Below are positions 14,201 to 25,243 of a DNA stretch of 64,000 nt, in pieces. Made by a program: the position numbers and the translations under genes. Position 1 is the stretch's first letter; every line of letters starts with the position of its first letter. The notes beneath the pieces are model-generated. The model was not told where the DNA came from. It saw only the letters and a program-made list of their open reading frames with translations, and searched no databases. The stretch comes from Dirofilaria immitis (taxonomy: Eukaryota; Nematoda; Chromadorea; Rhabditida; Onchocercidae). The stretch is taken from positions 2,932,001 to 2,996,000 of the forward strand of contig JAKNDB010000088.1 in assembly GCA_024305405.1 (NCBI GenBank). Reading direction: 5' to 3'.

Positions 14201-16729
14201 TAATTGATAATAATAATTATCATAACTAATTTCAGGAGATAAGACTACTTCTTGCTCTGTTTGATGTATATGTGATCTTGAACAATACTTCAAAGTATTA
14301 TTTTCTTGTTTCTTTTCTTATCTTCTTATAATCAATTAATCAAAAAATTGTTTTCCAAGCAATTGTTATTTGTTTTTCAAACTTTCAAAAAGAATTGAAA
14401 GTTTTTTTTCATTAATAGCACAATTTTAAGTTATTATAATAAAATGTTTTAGCATACATCCTAAAAAGATTAATTATTTTTATAATTTTGGTTTAAGATT
14501 TTATCTGTTTTATACAACAAATTTATAATTAATATTCAATTGAATTTAGATATAGCTTATGGATAATAATATAAGAAAATTTGTCTTCTTTTTTTATTTA
14601 ATAGATTCATATGGTAATTATTGATTTTTTCATTATTTTGTTCAAACATGTATTGATTGAAATTTTATTAATTTTTTTTCGTTAATTTAATTCAATAAAT
14701 TTAGAAATAGTCGAATTATTAAAATTAAATTTTTTAATTTATTTGTCAAACTGTTTTGACTATCTCGAACAGTTAGATAAACTATTATCTGAAAATATTT
14801 ATCATAAATTAATAAACTTTTAAATTCAAAATTTTATATTAGATAAATCAATTATTGTCTGAAAAAACTATTTACCATAACTGATAAATTTTTATGAATT
14901 GAAAATTTTAAATGTTTGAAAATTTATTTGAATGAAAAAAATGATCGAAATAAAAATTTAAACTTAATGATTATGGACAACATTTAAAAAAAAAATATGA
15001 TACTTTTCCATGAAATAATTTACACAAAATTTTGAGTGCTTTTCAGTTAATGAAATTATAAATCTGAAAACAAAAGAAGAAAATATTTGTTAATTGTTTA
15101 ACAAATATTTTTTTTTTAATTATTATTTGGAAAAAATTTGACTGATTTTCAAGTTCGATTTAATTAATTCCTTTTTCCTTCAAAAAGTAAAATCATTTTT
15201 CTATTTTAGTAAAATTAATTAATTTCTAATTAATTCATTTTTTCGAAAAATAAAATTTTATTATTTCAATGATTTTATTACAAAATAAATGTTATAATTA
15301 ATAAGTCAAAAATAAATTAAATACGCAAAAATTCAATGACAATTTTTGTTTTTCTTTTTACCTTCTCTTTAAAACTTTAAATGAAAAAAATATTGTTGAA
15401 AAACGGAGAGAAATTTTGAAATAAGAAAAAGGATAAAGATATTCATCTTTAAAAAATGAATTTAAGAAAAACAATAAAACGAATCGGAAATTTGATGGGT
15501 AAATCAAATATGTTAGCTGATGAGCATTTTGATAAACAAATATCAAAAATTAACATTAAGAAAAAATTACTTATCAAAAATTAGTTTCAAAAAAAATTCA
15601 TCTAAAAAATTTTAGTGAAAACGATGAATATACGATTAATGAGAGATGAAAATATTCATTTATAAAAGAATAATTACATCCATATGCAAATATTTTAATA
15701 AAATAAATTGGATTTAACAATAATTAAGTAAATTAAATACATATATTATTAGGTCTTTTATAAAAATTTTTGTATTTTTAATTTTGTTATTTTAAGTTAA
15801 GTAGAAATTTGAGAAAACTAAGCAAACTTGTTTTTGCAGTCAAAAACTTAAATTTGTTTATTTCAAAAATTTTAAAATATTAGAAATATATGTCAGACTA
15901 AATGAAATTGGAATGCATAAAATAAATAAAAAATTGATTTTTTCGTTTTAAGTTAAGTATTCAAGTTTGCAAGCTATCTAAATAAATACTATGTTAAAGT
16001 AAACAATGTTATGCTAGGTGTTTAGCAGATATAATTGTTTTGTTAGTTAAATGGTAAGATGATTTTTTAGTTTTAAAAGTTTTAACTTTCTAATCCGAAA
16101 TATATCTATCGAGAGCTAATGAAATATAAATAATTTATATATTTCGTTTGTGACATGTATTGGTTTTTAAAAATAAATTAATTAATTAAAAATCAATCAG
16201 TTCTAATCGATGTAATCATACAAATAAAATTTCAAACTTTAATCTTCATTGTCTTAAACCTGAATAATTCTAAATTTTGCTTATTTACTTTCTTTTTCAT
16301 CTCAATTGAAGAATATAATAGACAATTGTTCCATTCAGAAATTATATAATTAATTCGCTATGTTAGCTTTTTTCCCAAAAAAATAAAAAAGTTTAAAAAT
16401 ATAATTTTTCTTTAAAAACAAAAAATTGTATGCAAAAGAAGTTACTTAAAAAATTCATTTTTATTTTTTCCAAAAATTTTCTTAAATTTTTAATTGTTCT
16501 ATGAAAATTGAAAAAAACGAAAAGTTATTGCAAAAAATTGGAAATAAATTTCTTATTTTTGCAAAAATTTTTTAACCAAAATTTTCTTTTATTTAATTTA
16601 TAATTATTAGGGAAATAAAAGTGGTATAGAGTAGAAATTAGAAAATAAAAGAAAATAACATTGAAAACTTTTTGAATAAAGTTTTTATTTGGATATATAG
16701 CTAAATTTAAAGATGAAATTTTCTTACAG
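11236..16729. other. Long AT-rich non-coding stretch
   Basis: No exon could be supported. It includes a CT-rich microsatellite (about 11728-11780) and TAT/ATT-rich clusters near 14030-14160. Because the exon starting at 16730 needs upstream exons, part of this stretch is probably intron, but none of those exons could be recognised. Confidence 0.45.
11728..11780. repeat. (CT)n microsatellite
   Basis: TTTCTTTCTC grading into an uninterrupted CT run, then T-rich sequence. Confidence 0.85.
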
Positions 16730-17134
16730 GTGTGCAGTCTGCTTACTCTTATCGAATTACGTGAAAATATTTACTATATATTTGGATTATTCTGCTTAAT
16801 TTCATGGTTTATCTTCAATCTTTGGATATTGCGTGATTATTTCTTCCCATGGTGGTTTAAACCAATTTATACCGATAAAGGTTTTAATAAAATTGCATTG
16901 GAACGAAAGAAAATGGAATACCTTCGACGGAAACGAATCAATAGCGTATTTGCTATGTCAGTATCGATTGTAGTACCAAATGCAGTTCAAAGTTCACTTC
17001 AAAATGCACCATTTTTATTGAAACATAAAATATTTAAATCACGACGAAAATCGTTTGAATTTCAACGAAATTCACAAATTTTAAACCCTGCAACACTTCC
17101 TAATCGCCATCAACAAATTAGATTTGCTTTGTAA
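16730..17134 (+). CDS. Terminal exon of an unidentified membrane protein
   Basis: A 134-codon open stretch ending in TAA and preceded directly by a strong acceptor (TTTTCTTACAG), so it is read as the last exon of a gene whose upstream exons I could not place. The N-terminal part has one clear hydrophobic segment (residues about 12-36, IYYIFGLFCLISWFIFNLWI), followed by an aromatic patch (DYFFPWWFKP) and then a strongly basic tail (ERKKMEYLRRKR, KSRRKSF), consistent with a cytosolic C-terminus after a last transmembrane helix. Codon texture differs from the surrounding DNA and the frame is far longer than chance allows here. The family was not recognised. The frame has no ATG before residue 63, so it is not a complete gene as read. 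Confidence 0.7.
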   Translation: MCSLLTLIELRENIYYIFGLFCLISWFIFNLWILRDYFFPWWFKPIYTDKGFNKIALERKKMEYLRRKRINSVFAMSVSIVVPNAVQSSLQNAPFLLKHKIFKSRRKSFEFQRNSQILNPATLPNRHQQIRFAL

Positions 17135-17336
17135 AATTAAAAATTGATTGAAACATTTCGAGATTATTTTCATTTTCATGCCAACATTTTAATCATATTA
17201 TGTCAGAAATATGAAAGTTTGATGAATGATTTAAGTGTAATGTAATGTAATTTTTGTATTATTTCATTTATTCATTTTATATTTTCTATTATTTATCATT
17301 TTGTGATAAAATTATCGGTATGTGAAAAAAAAAGAA

Positions 17337-17342
17337 AATAAA
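17337..17342 (+). terminator. Candidate poly(A) signal AATAAA
   Basis: Canonical hexamer about 200 nt after the stop of the exon ending at 17134. AATAAA is common by chance in DNA this AT-rich, so support is positional only. Confidence 0.4.
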
Positions 17343-20300
17343 TAACTAGAAAAGAATTATTATCCTATCTCATGATAATTTAAATATATATGTCACCTCG
17401 CTTTATCATTTCATATGATATGCAATGATTCATTTAATTGCTTATAAATAGAATTATTCAAACTCAGGAATTATTATTGTCTAAATGTATTTTGATAAAT
17501 TCAGTTAACTTTTTCATGTAATCATTTCTATTATTTTCTATTCTTACCTTTCCATTTTTTTATCTTTTCTCGTTTTTCCTTTTTTTTTAATAAATTTTAT
17601 TGACATAAGTGTAAAATGAAATATTTATTGTGCCATTTATATCATTTCCTCTTCTATTATTTTTAAATTCATAATTTAAATTATTCAAAAACTATAGAAT
17701 GTACAATTTATTCATATTAGCCATTTCATACATTTAATTACTTTGTTATCTATCATTTTAAAAATTTTGACTCATATTATTCTTATGGAAATTTATGATC
17801 AAGTGATAATTATTATCATAATTTCGATAAAGAAAAAGGAGAAAAATTTGTACATTAAATATAATCATAGAAGAAACGATATAATACAAAATCAGAGCAT
17901 ATTTTAATTCGTAATATTATACTTATTATTATGATTATTGAGGAGCAATATTCCATACTACTATTTCTTTTGAATACTTTTAAGTGTTTTAAAAATTTAA
18001 TACTTTCATATATTCGAAGTGTACTGCAATTTGATTACAGTATACTTCAAACTGTGCGGTAATAAAATTTTAATAAGTACTGTAGTCCCCAATGTGTAGA
18101 GCAAACTCCATTTTCTCCGCTTTGCTTTCTTATTTTCAAATTACAAAAAAGTTTACGAGTGCCATGAATATTTTAAAAAAAAAAGTATTATTTTGTTTGC
18201 TGAATAATAAATCTGAAATTTCAATTAAACGTTGTTAGATTGATGATAAAATATTGATTTAATCATAATTTTTTATATCAATAATGAGAGTTAAAATTTT
18301 TTAAATGATAACCAAACAATTAGAAATGATGAAATGTTGATAAATAGAAGTGATAAAGACGAGAAAAAAGAAAGTAACAGATAAATGAGGATACTTTATT
18401 TTATATTTGCTTGGATTATATTAAATTTTAAGCCTATGATACTTTAGCTCATGATTTGAAGACTGGATCAATATAGTATATAGGTAAATTCAAGTTAAAC
18501 GATGCGATGATAGAAGTTCTTTTTGTCATACTTTTTCTTAATTTTAAATTCGTTTTTAAAAAAAAAGTTGATGAGAAAAACAACCAAAGTATTTTGCAAA
18601 AAAAAAAAATCAGAAATTAACTAACATCGAGAGAATCCGATTAGAAACATTTAAGAAATAAGGATGAAAGGATTTATGTCACACGAAAATGATTGTAAAA
18701 ATTATTAAAATAGTTGGTTCAATAAATTTCAAAACAGCAAAGATACTAATGCAATAATAAATACATATATATCAAATTATATTCTCGAATATTAGGAAAT
18801 TTTGCAGTATTTTTAGTTATTTTTTTATAAATAAGAACAATTTATTGCTGATTTGTAATTTGATATTAAAACCTAATGTTAATTTAAATTTAAATGCTAA
18901 CTTAACCGTTAATTTAAATTTAAATTGAAGTAAAATTTAAGGAAAAAAGTTTGTGTAAAATAAATATATATCAATTTTATTATGACAATCATTGATAAGA
19001 GAATAGTTTTTTATCATTTATGCATCTTTGACTATAATGCATTAACTCATTCATGTGATACAATTAGTATTATAGAAATGAATAAAATTTTGTGTACAAC
19101 TTTAGCCAAAAATTATTCCCCAATATAATTTTCTCTATTCAGTTGCCAAAAACATATTTCAAAAATTCAAAATTCGAAAAAAACTTTTTACTTAATTTGA
19201 AAGAAGAAAAAATTTTAATTTCTGCAAAATTTGAAATAAATATTAATTTTGAAGTAAAAAAATCAGCCTGGGGTATATGTAATTTATTAAAGATCATATT
19301 GATCTTTGATAAATTATAACATGAAACATTGTATCAAAATTCATAAATTAATTAATTACTTGCTATTAATTTTTGCGATCTTCAAAAAATGTATAATTTT
19401 TATTTATAAATTTCTTCAGAAAAATAACATATTAAATTATTCAACGGAAAAAACTTTTTCTGCTTACGGTATGAATATTACACTTCAGAGATTCTTGTAA
19501 TGTTGATTCAATCCTTTAAATAGCAAACATTAATTTTTTGGATGTTTTACTATTCTTTTTCATCGTTAATATTTGATTAAATTGAGTACTTTTCCTCTGT
19601 GCATCATTGCAATAAAATTTTATTCAAACTATCTGTGAACAAATGGATGAACAATTTGTATTGTAGCACAGTATGAAATTATTTGAATATGGTATGATGA
19701 ATGTAGGAGAATAATTTGAATAACAATTCTGCTATTATGCTCACATAATAAATGATTTTATGCAAATTTATATTAAAACATAAAACGCAGATATATGATA
19801 ATCAATATTCCTAGGAAAAAGAATCGATTACAAATAGATGATGGCTTGAAAAATTAATAAAATGATGCATATTTGTTGTTACCAAACTTAAAAATATTTG
19901 AAATCAAAAGTAAACTAAGGATTATGATCGAAATGTATCATGCTACATGATGATAATTTAAATTAAATATATTGATGATTGAGTGAATGAATATTAACTT
20001 AATTGATTTCTCATACTTAACGCTTGCGCATTCGATCAATAAATATGATTGCCAAAAATTTAGCAAAATTTTAATTAAGATGTGGGTGTTTTAATGAAAA
20101 ATATGATGCTTGTCACTTTGTAGTATGGATTAAGAAGGTAAAAATGGAGAATTCAGATTGATCGCCTGTTTGATCGCCCATTTAAGCAAACTTATAAACA
20201 TTTTGGAAGATTGAAAGATGCAAAATTCGAATGAATTATAAAACATGGCACAGAACAATTAAATTTAATCGTAATATTTCATAGTGGTTGCATGACCTTT

Positions 20301-20700
20301 GATAAAATAAAGCAGAGTAAGAATTTTTAATTCAAAATTAATTATTTTTCTTTTTCTTCTGAATAATTTCAGATACTGTAAATCATTAAAAATTAATTTT
20401 CGATACAAAAGAAAACAAGAAATTCGAAACAGAATTTATACATTACCTCGCAATTTTTTCGATTGCAGCAAAAGTGGAATATTATCAGTATTGAACAGAA
20501 TAACATATGAAGTGATAAATGGATTATAAAATTTTGTCCCACAGAATGCAATGATAGGACATGCAAACATTGTATTTATAATTAAATACAATATAACAAG
20601 TTATAGACGTGTCAGTGAAATTATTTTGTTTATTAAAATATTTGTAGCAAAAATATCGATATCAACGTCAAGAAATTCGCTGTAAAAGATAGAATTGATA
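17343..20700. other. AT-rich non-coding DNA, no gene seen
   Basis: No splice-bounded frame or family motif recognised. Short Asn/Lys/Phe-rich open frames near 19.1-19.5 kb are judged incidental. Confidence 0.45.
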
Positions 20701-21067
20701 TCGCAGTAATTTCAGTTAAAAGGACTCACAGTGATTTGACTGGAAACTTTAAACCGGCCTATTTTCGTATTACCAACAGGCATAATTATTTCACTTATTC
20801 TAGTTCCACGACGAATAAAATTTGGATTAAACTAAAGAAATATAAGATTGTCAACGGTTGATTAATGGTAGACAGATGAAATTAATCACTATTCCAATTA
20901 AAAATATTTTATCTATTTAATAAGCAAAAGGAAAAATTAACCTAATCTTTTGTTTGGTTATTAAACTTTCGATGGATAATGATTCATGGATAATGATCAG
21001 TTGACTCCGACGAAACATGAAATAGTTAAACGCATTCTCGAAATAGAAACCGTGGAGAATCTTGCGG

Positions 21068-21233
21068 TTATTTTCTAGACTCAATACGAAATCGATTGCC
21101 GCATATATCACACTTTTTGAATTTTTTTCCCTCTTCTACTACCGTATGATATTGCAACTCGCTTGGAAATTCAGACTTATTACCGCATACATCACACTTC
21201 AGCCGCCTTTTAAATTTTGGGTTTTGTGATTTT
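21068..21233 (-). pseudogene. Decayed C2H2 zinc-finger fragment
   Basis: A minus-strand frame of about 54 codons reads two zinc-finger beginnings: CDVCGNKSEFPSELQYH (Cys-X2-Cys-X12-His, second His missing) and, after a linker, KKCDICGNRFRIESR, which stops at TAA. The next frame continues with KILH...FMFRRSQLIIIHE, resembling the end of that finger and a further degenerate one. C2H2 fingers bind DNA or RNA when intact. Here the missing second His, the stop and the frame change indicate a relic. There is no evident start codon or flanking splice site. Confidence 0.6.
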
Positions 21234-21669
21234 TAACTTCAGTTCTAGTGATATTTTTCTTTTCTTAATCGCTTGGGGATTTCTGGGCCAAACTGTCTGA
21301 CCTAAACTAAATTGCTTTGTGACATTTTCCTGCTCCAAATGATCGATTATTTTTGTAAAATATAAAAAAAAAATCTATATAAAAAAATTTTATATATAGA
21401 ATCATCTATATAAGATTTTCTACCGAGACTAACTTAAATTTACTAATGGTAATATTAAAGTGAAATATATTCGAGGAACATCAGAAATTTTCTGATGCCC
21501 GTAAATCTTCCGCTACCTCTGAGCGTGTTGGTTCTGGCGCATTCTTTCTTCATGTCTTACTATTCATTGATCCGGGAACACTGAAACATAAACTAAGATC
21601 AATCCTTCTTTGCTTTAAACTACTTGCTATTATCTTCTATGCTCATTTATTAAAAAAGCATAGATTACA

Positions 21670-21708
21670 TGAATACCCACACTGGTCGATGATCAGTGTG
21701 GGTATTCA
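21670..21708. repeat. Perfect 15-bp inverted repeat, 9-nt loop
   Basis: TGAATACCCACACTG at 21670-21684 is exactly complementary to 21694-21708, with loop GTCGATGAT. It sits in a locally GC-richer patch (about 21.49-21.92 kb), so the palindrome is not a by-product of AT richness. Confidence 0.85.
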
Positions 21709-21999
21709 TTCTTTCTTCTACAAATGTAGTTGCAGATCGATTTGTTGTTATTGTTCGAGTAATTGGGGCACAAACTCATTCTCACTTTTAAGATCTTATT
21801 CCAGATCCCGGTCGTGCTACAGAGATTCAAAGCTTCTAACTGTTTCATAGATGGTAGAGAATTTGAGCGACGCATCAAGTCCGCTCTTGAGATCTCGAGC
21901 ACATATGTGACCTCAGTTTCATTTTCTCTAACCTTGCTCTCAGATTATAAATCTAAAAGTCATTTAATCAATGCAAATAATAACGAATTCAATAAATAG
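21693..21999. other. GC-richer patch with overlapping open frames, origin unknown
   Basis: Minus frame 21902-21693 (69 codons, including SRADLMRRSNSLPSMKQ) overlaps plus frame 21763-21999 (78 codons, including NCFIDGREFERRIKSALEIS). Base composition differs from the surroundings, suggesting an inserted or formerly coding segment. No family was recognised and the coding strand cannot be chosen. Confidence 0.3.
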
Positions 22000-22701
22000 T
22001 GTAATGAGCAAATATGAAATTAAAAATAATTAGATGTGGTGTATTTCGCATATGAATCCTCAATGCTCCCAGTAGGTGATTTTTCAGATCTGTTAAAAAG
22101 ACATATTTAAGTTTTCTATTCTAAAGAAAAAAACATTTTTGGGAAAAATCATATACGTAAATAATGAATACAAGGTCGAAGCTAAAAATTGAAAAATTCA
22201 CTTCTCGACATTAAAGTAAAAATTTTATTCATAAGAAACGATTGAAGCAATACTATCATTATAAACGTAAGTTTAATCATACCGAGTTAATCAGAATGAT
22301 CTATCCAAAGACAGAGCAAAAAGCCAATCATTAAAATTTATCGCTCTAATATTAATTCACACATGAAAAAGCTGATGGACTTTTTGTTTGTAGTAGATCA
22401 TTTTATCTAAATATACATAATTATGAGGAAAGGAAAATGTTGATGAATGCTACATAACTTCGCTTTTGCAACGGATTGATTATTGTCCATTATTATAAAT
22501 TTGATGATTGATCCTAAAGAGAACATTAATATTTAAGCTTCGTCAAACAAATCTTACAAGTTCATTTTTTGAATTAGTATTCGGCAAAGGTACAAACGAA
22601 GATTAATCACATAATGTGGATGCATGCTTTATTACCCAACTTTATTATTGCCTTTATGAGGTTTGAAGCTAACTCCTTTTTTGTAAAAAAAAAGCTAAAC
22701 T

Positions 22702-22858
22702 ACAAAGGCAGGAGAAAAACTACTATTCCTAAAAGCAGTAAACTTTAAATGAAGATTTAGATTCAAATATAAAATTTGTTAATTAATTACTATACAACTA
22801 AAAACCCTCATTTAAAGTTTACTGCTTTTAGGAATAGTAATTTTTCTCCTGCCTTTGT
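22702..22858. mobile_element. Foldback / MITE-like inverted repeat
   Basis: The left arm 22702-22752 (starting ACAAAGGCAGGAGAAAAA) and right arm 22808-22858 are reverse complements over 51 bp with a single mismatch, around a 55-nt AT-rich loop. No transposase frame and no clear target-site duplication are visible. It could be a small non-autonomous transposon, a foldback duplication, or a source of hairpin RNA. The near-identity of the arms implies a young event. Confidence 0.75.
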
Positions 22859-23318
22859 CCCTCATAGACTAAAAAAATTCCCCAAAAAAAGAAAAATAAC
22901 AAATTGTCGCTGAAATCGTGAGGAAAGTCAAAGAATTAGTAATTCCTTTGTTCTGGATTTAATATTGCTAGATAATATGTTATATGCTGATTTACTGTGT
23001 AATGTAAAATGTAAGCCAAAATTGTCCGTCCATTGATCTACCAGTTCTAAGAAAGAACTTCATTTCATAAGAAAAAAAAAAGGAGCATATTAAGAATATC
23101 GATTTTGCATCACAATAAAAGAGTTCATTTTTATGAGATGGATGATATCGGAAGAATCAAAATATTTTTATAGAATATAGATATGATGAAATAACCAAAG
23201 CATCTTTTATGATTAATTTATAATCAAGTTTTTGAACTCTACGCTATAGTTAACAAACATACTGTAAATTGTTATGTGCTATGGTGATACGCATGGAGTA
23301 AATAAAATTCTTTTTACT

Positions 23319-23482
23319 TTATATTAATGTATTGTAAATTGTGCTTGCGTTGACATGTAAGCTGTCAATAATTTCTTTCTGATCGTGACAAACTTGACGT
23401 GGGTAACTCATTTCTCCACAGTCTCCACATTTTTCTTCAGTTTCATGTTTCTCGAACTTTGAAAGAACTCTAAACTTGGGTA
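23319..23482 (-). pseudogene. Zinc-finger-like remnant directly after an SL1-like sequence
   Basis: The minus frame opens just inside the SL1-like 23-mer and runs about 54 codons to TAA. It contains KHETEEKCGDCGEMSYPRQV followed by CHD. The Cys-X2-Cys-Gly knuckle preceded by acidic residues matches the style of the fragments at 21.1 and 36.6 kb, but the His pair is not convincing. It has no methionine start in frame. It is probably part of a decayed repeated gene. Confidence 0.4.
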
Positions 23483-23490
23483 ATTAAACC
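23468..23490 (-). other. SL1-like spliced-leader sequence
   Basis: On the minus strand GGTTTAATTACCCAAGTTT is identical to the first 19 nt of nematode SL1; the last bases read AGAG instead of GAG, a one-base insertion. It lacks the GTAAAC-type continuation of an SL RNA gene, so it is not an intact SL RNA gene. The sequence 5' of it resembles that at the 28.28-kb copy. Confidence 0.6.
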
Positions 23491-23534
23491 TTTATTACGG
23501 TAACATGATAATACATCAACGAACGGTGATTAAA

Positions 23535-23885
23535 TCAATCATTCAATTTCAAAGATATCATTAAGACAAGTTTAATGATGATAGTATAATTCAAGAAAAA
23601 ATAAGAGAAACGCCCGTCTTGTTGAATAAACCGGCTACGTCGATGGACATCCTCTATAATAGTCTGATGATCAGAACTCTCTTCTTTTGTGAGTTGAGAA
23701 TCCCAGTACAATTGTGGTTGTAAGGAATAGGGCTTTGTTAGGATGGGAGTACGGCTCATAGACAAAGGTGTCAATTTTAACTTACATCGTACAGTAAGAT
23801 ACAAAACATATCCCCGTTGACATCGTACAGTAAAATACAAAACATATCCCCGTGCCCGTGTGAAATCAAACACAAAGGAAAGCAT
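23535..23885 (-). pseudogene. Unidentified 116-codon open frame in repeat island
   Basis: Minus-strand frame starting at ATG (MLSFVFDFTRARGYV). It is long for DNA with stops this dense, which suggests former coding. It contains an internal duplication of about 12 residues (GYVLYFTVRC, then GYVLYLTVRC) caused by the 36-bp tandem repeat, and then LTKEESSDHQTIIEDVHRRS. No family was recognised. It lies just upstream of the SL1-like sequence on the same strand. Confidence 0.35.
23785..23856. repeat. 36-bp direct tandem duplication
   Basis: CATCGTACAGTAAGATACAA and following bases repeat at 23821 with one substitution early in the unit (AAGATAC versus AAAATAC) and divergence at the end. The duplication keeps the minus frame open. 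Confidence 0.85.
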
Positions 23886-24476
23886 TGAATTTCTAATTTT
23901 CTAATTTTCCTCGAAATTTCAGCGACATAGGTAAATACAAACTTCTACTATAAAAAGCTAGGATAAATCAGAAGGATTAATACTGAGAAACGGACGATCA
24001 TACGACCTTAATCTATCGCTTAAAGAAATTCTCAAAAGTAGATCCAGGAGTAATTCTAGAACTGAACAGCAACAAAAGTCTAATTGATCAATCAGTTAAA
24101 AATATTTTCGGATAATTGTCAACTTTATTTGGATATTTTAGGATAACTGTTTGTGTCATAATGTGTACGAAAAACAAATCTACAATCAATAAGCCTTTAT
24201 CACAACCATTCGTTTGTGCCAAAAATCGAAAATTTCCACGATAAATGAATGGCGGTCCTAATGTGGCTGATTATTATCAATTATTTCAAGTTAACAGTAG
24301 AGAATTGCTGTCAACAGTGATTTAACTTATGGAATATAAGAGAATGATAACTTCTCAACTGTATATTTTGTCCACAAAGAAAAACAAATTTTTTAGCCAT
24401 TCATTTCTGATTATCATTTATCTTTTTTAAATTAATATTCTGGCGATAAAAACGAATAATCGATATTCGTGAAACG

Positions 24477-24870
24477 CTAAAGAATTATTTGGTTGCTTGA
24501 AGAAACGTTTGAAAGGAAGCTTGTGTCAATTTTCGAAGCTAGTAAAGAGCATACAATAAAAAAAGTGCTTAATAAAGAGGTGACAAAGATCAACATAAAT
24601 ATTTCACGTATAAAGGAAATCAATAAATCAAAATTTGACAGTAACAATATCTGTTGTGGAAGTATTGTTGAGTTTACGAGGTTTGGTCGAATGGGACTTG
24701 AAGTGGGTAAAGTCGTTGAAATCGTTATTATAACCATTATATGAGTTTTGGTGTGGATGTGACATTAGGTTTATGTCACTTAGTAGAAGGTTTCCTTTGT
24801 AGTAATGATAAATCAAAATTTGACAGTAACAATATCTGTTGTTATCGATCCAACAACAAAAATAAAGCAT
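24477..24870. other. Segment open on both strands, with an internal short repeat
   Basis: Plus frame 24493-24744 (KEHTIKKVLNKEVTK, coiled-coil-like) overlaps a minus frame of similar length, so coding sense is undecided. The 34-nt string starting AAATCAAAATTTGACAGTAA occurs at about 24626 and again at about 24809. No product recognised. Confidence 0.3.
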
Positions 24871-24944
24871 AAATATGTTCAGATAATCAAAGGACTGTGA
24901 AATATTTCCTAAATGATTTATAACTTAATCTAATAAAGATGTTA
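24866..24944. repeat. 79-bp direct repeat, copy 1
   Basis: By eye identical to 25165-25243; begins AGCATAAATATGTTCAGATA. The spacing is 299 bp. It is a recent segmental duplication or a remnant of a short repeat. Confidence 0.9.
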
Positions 24945-25164
24945 GTCAGTTGATTGAACTAAGCCAAGAATGCTGCAGAGTATTAGAAAAGCTGTTATCA
25001 TTATCGTATAGAAGAGATCAGCTGATTTTTGACCTCATTTGCATACTTACTGGAAGATCTCTTATTTGACTATGATTGCAAATTAATAGAACTTTTGGGT
25101 TAGAGGTTCCTATGAAAAAGAAAGTCCTGGTAACTAAGATTGTTGGAAAAACCGAAATCACTTT

Positions 25165-25243
25165 AGCATAAATATGTTCAGATAATCAAAGGACTGTGAA
25201 ATATTTCCTAAATGATTTATAACTTAATCTAATAAAGATGTTA
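25165..25243. repeat. 79-bp direct repeat, copy 2
   Basis: Second copy of the repeat at 24866-24944, ending GATGTTA; the flanks differ immediately on both sides. Confidence 0.9.

Noticed and set aside
22621..22645. Further SL1-like string (TTTATTACCCAACTTTATT)
   Set aside because: Too many mismatches and no shared flank with the other three sites.
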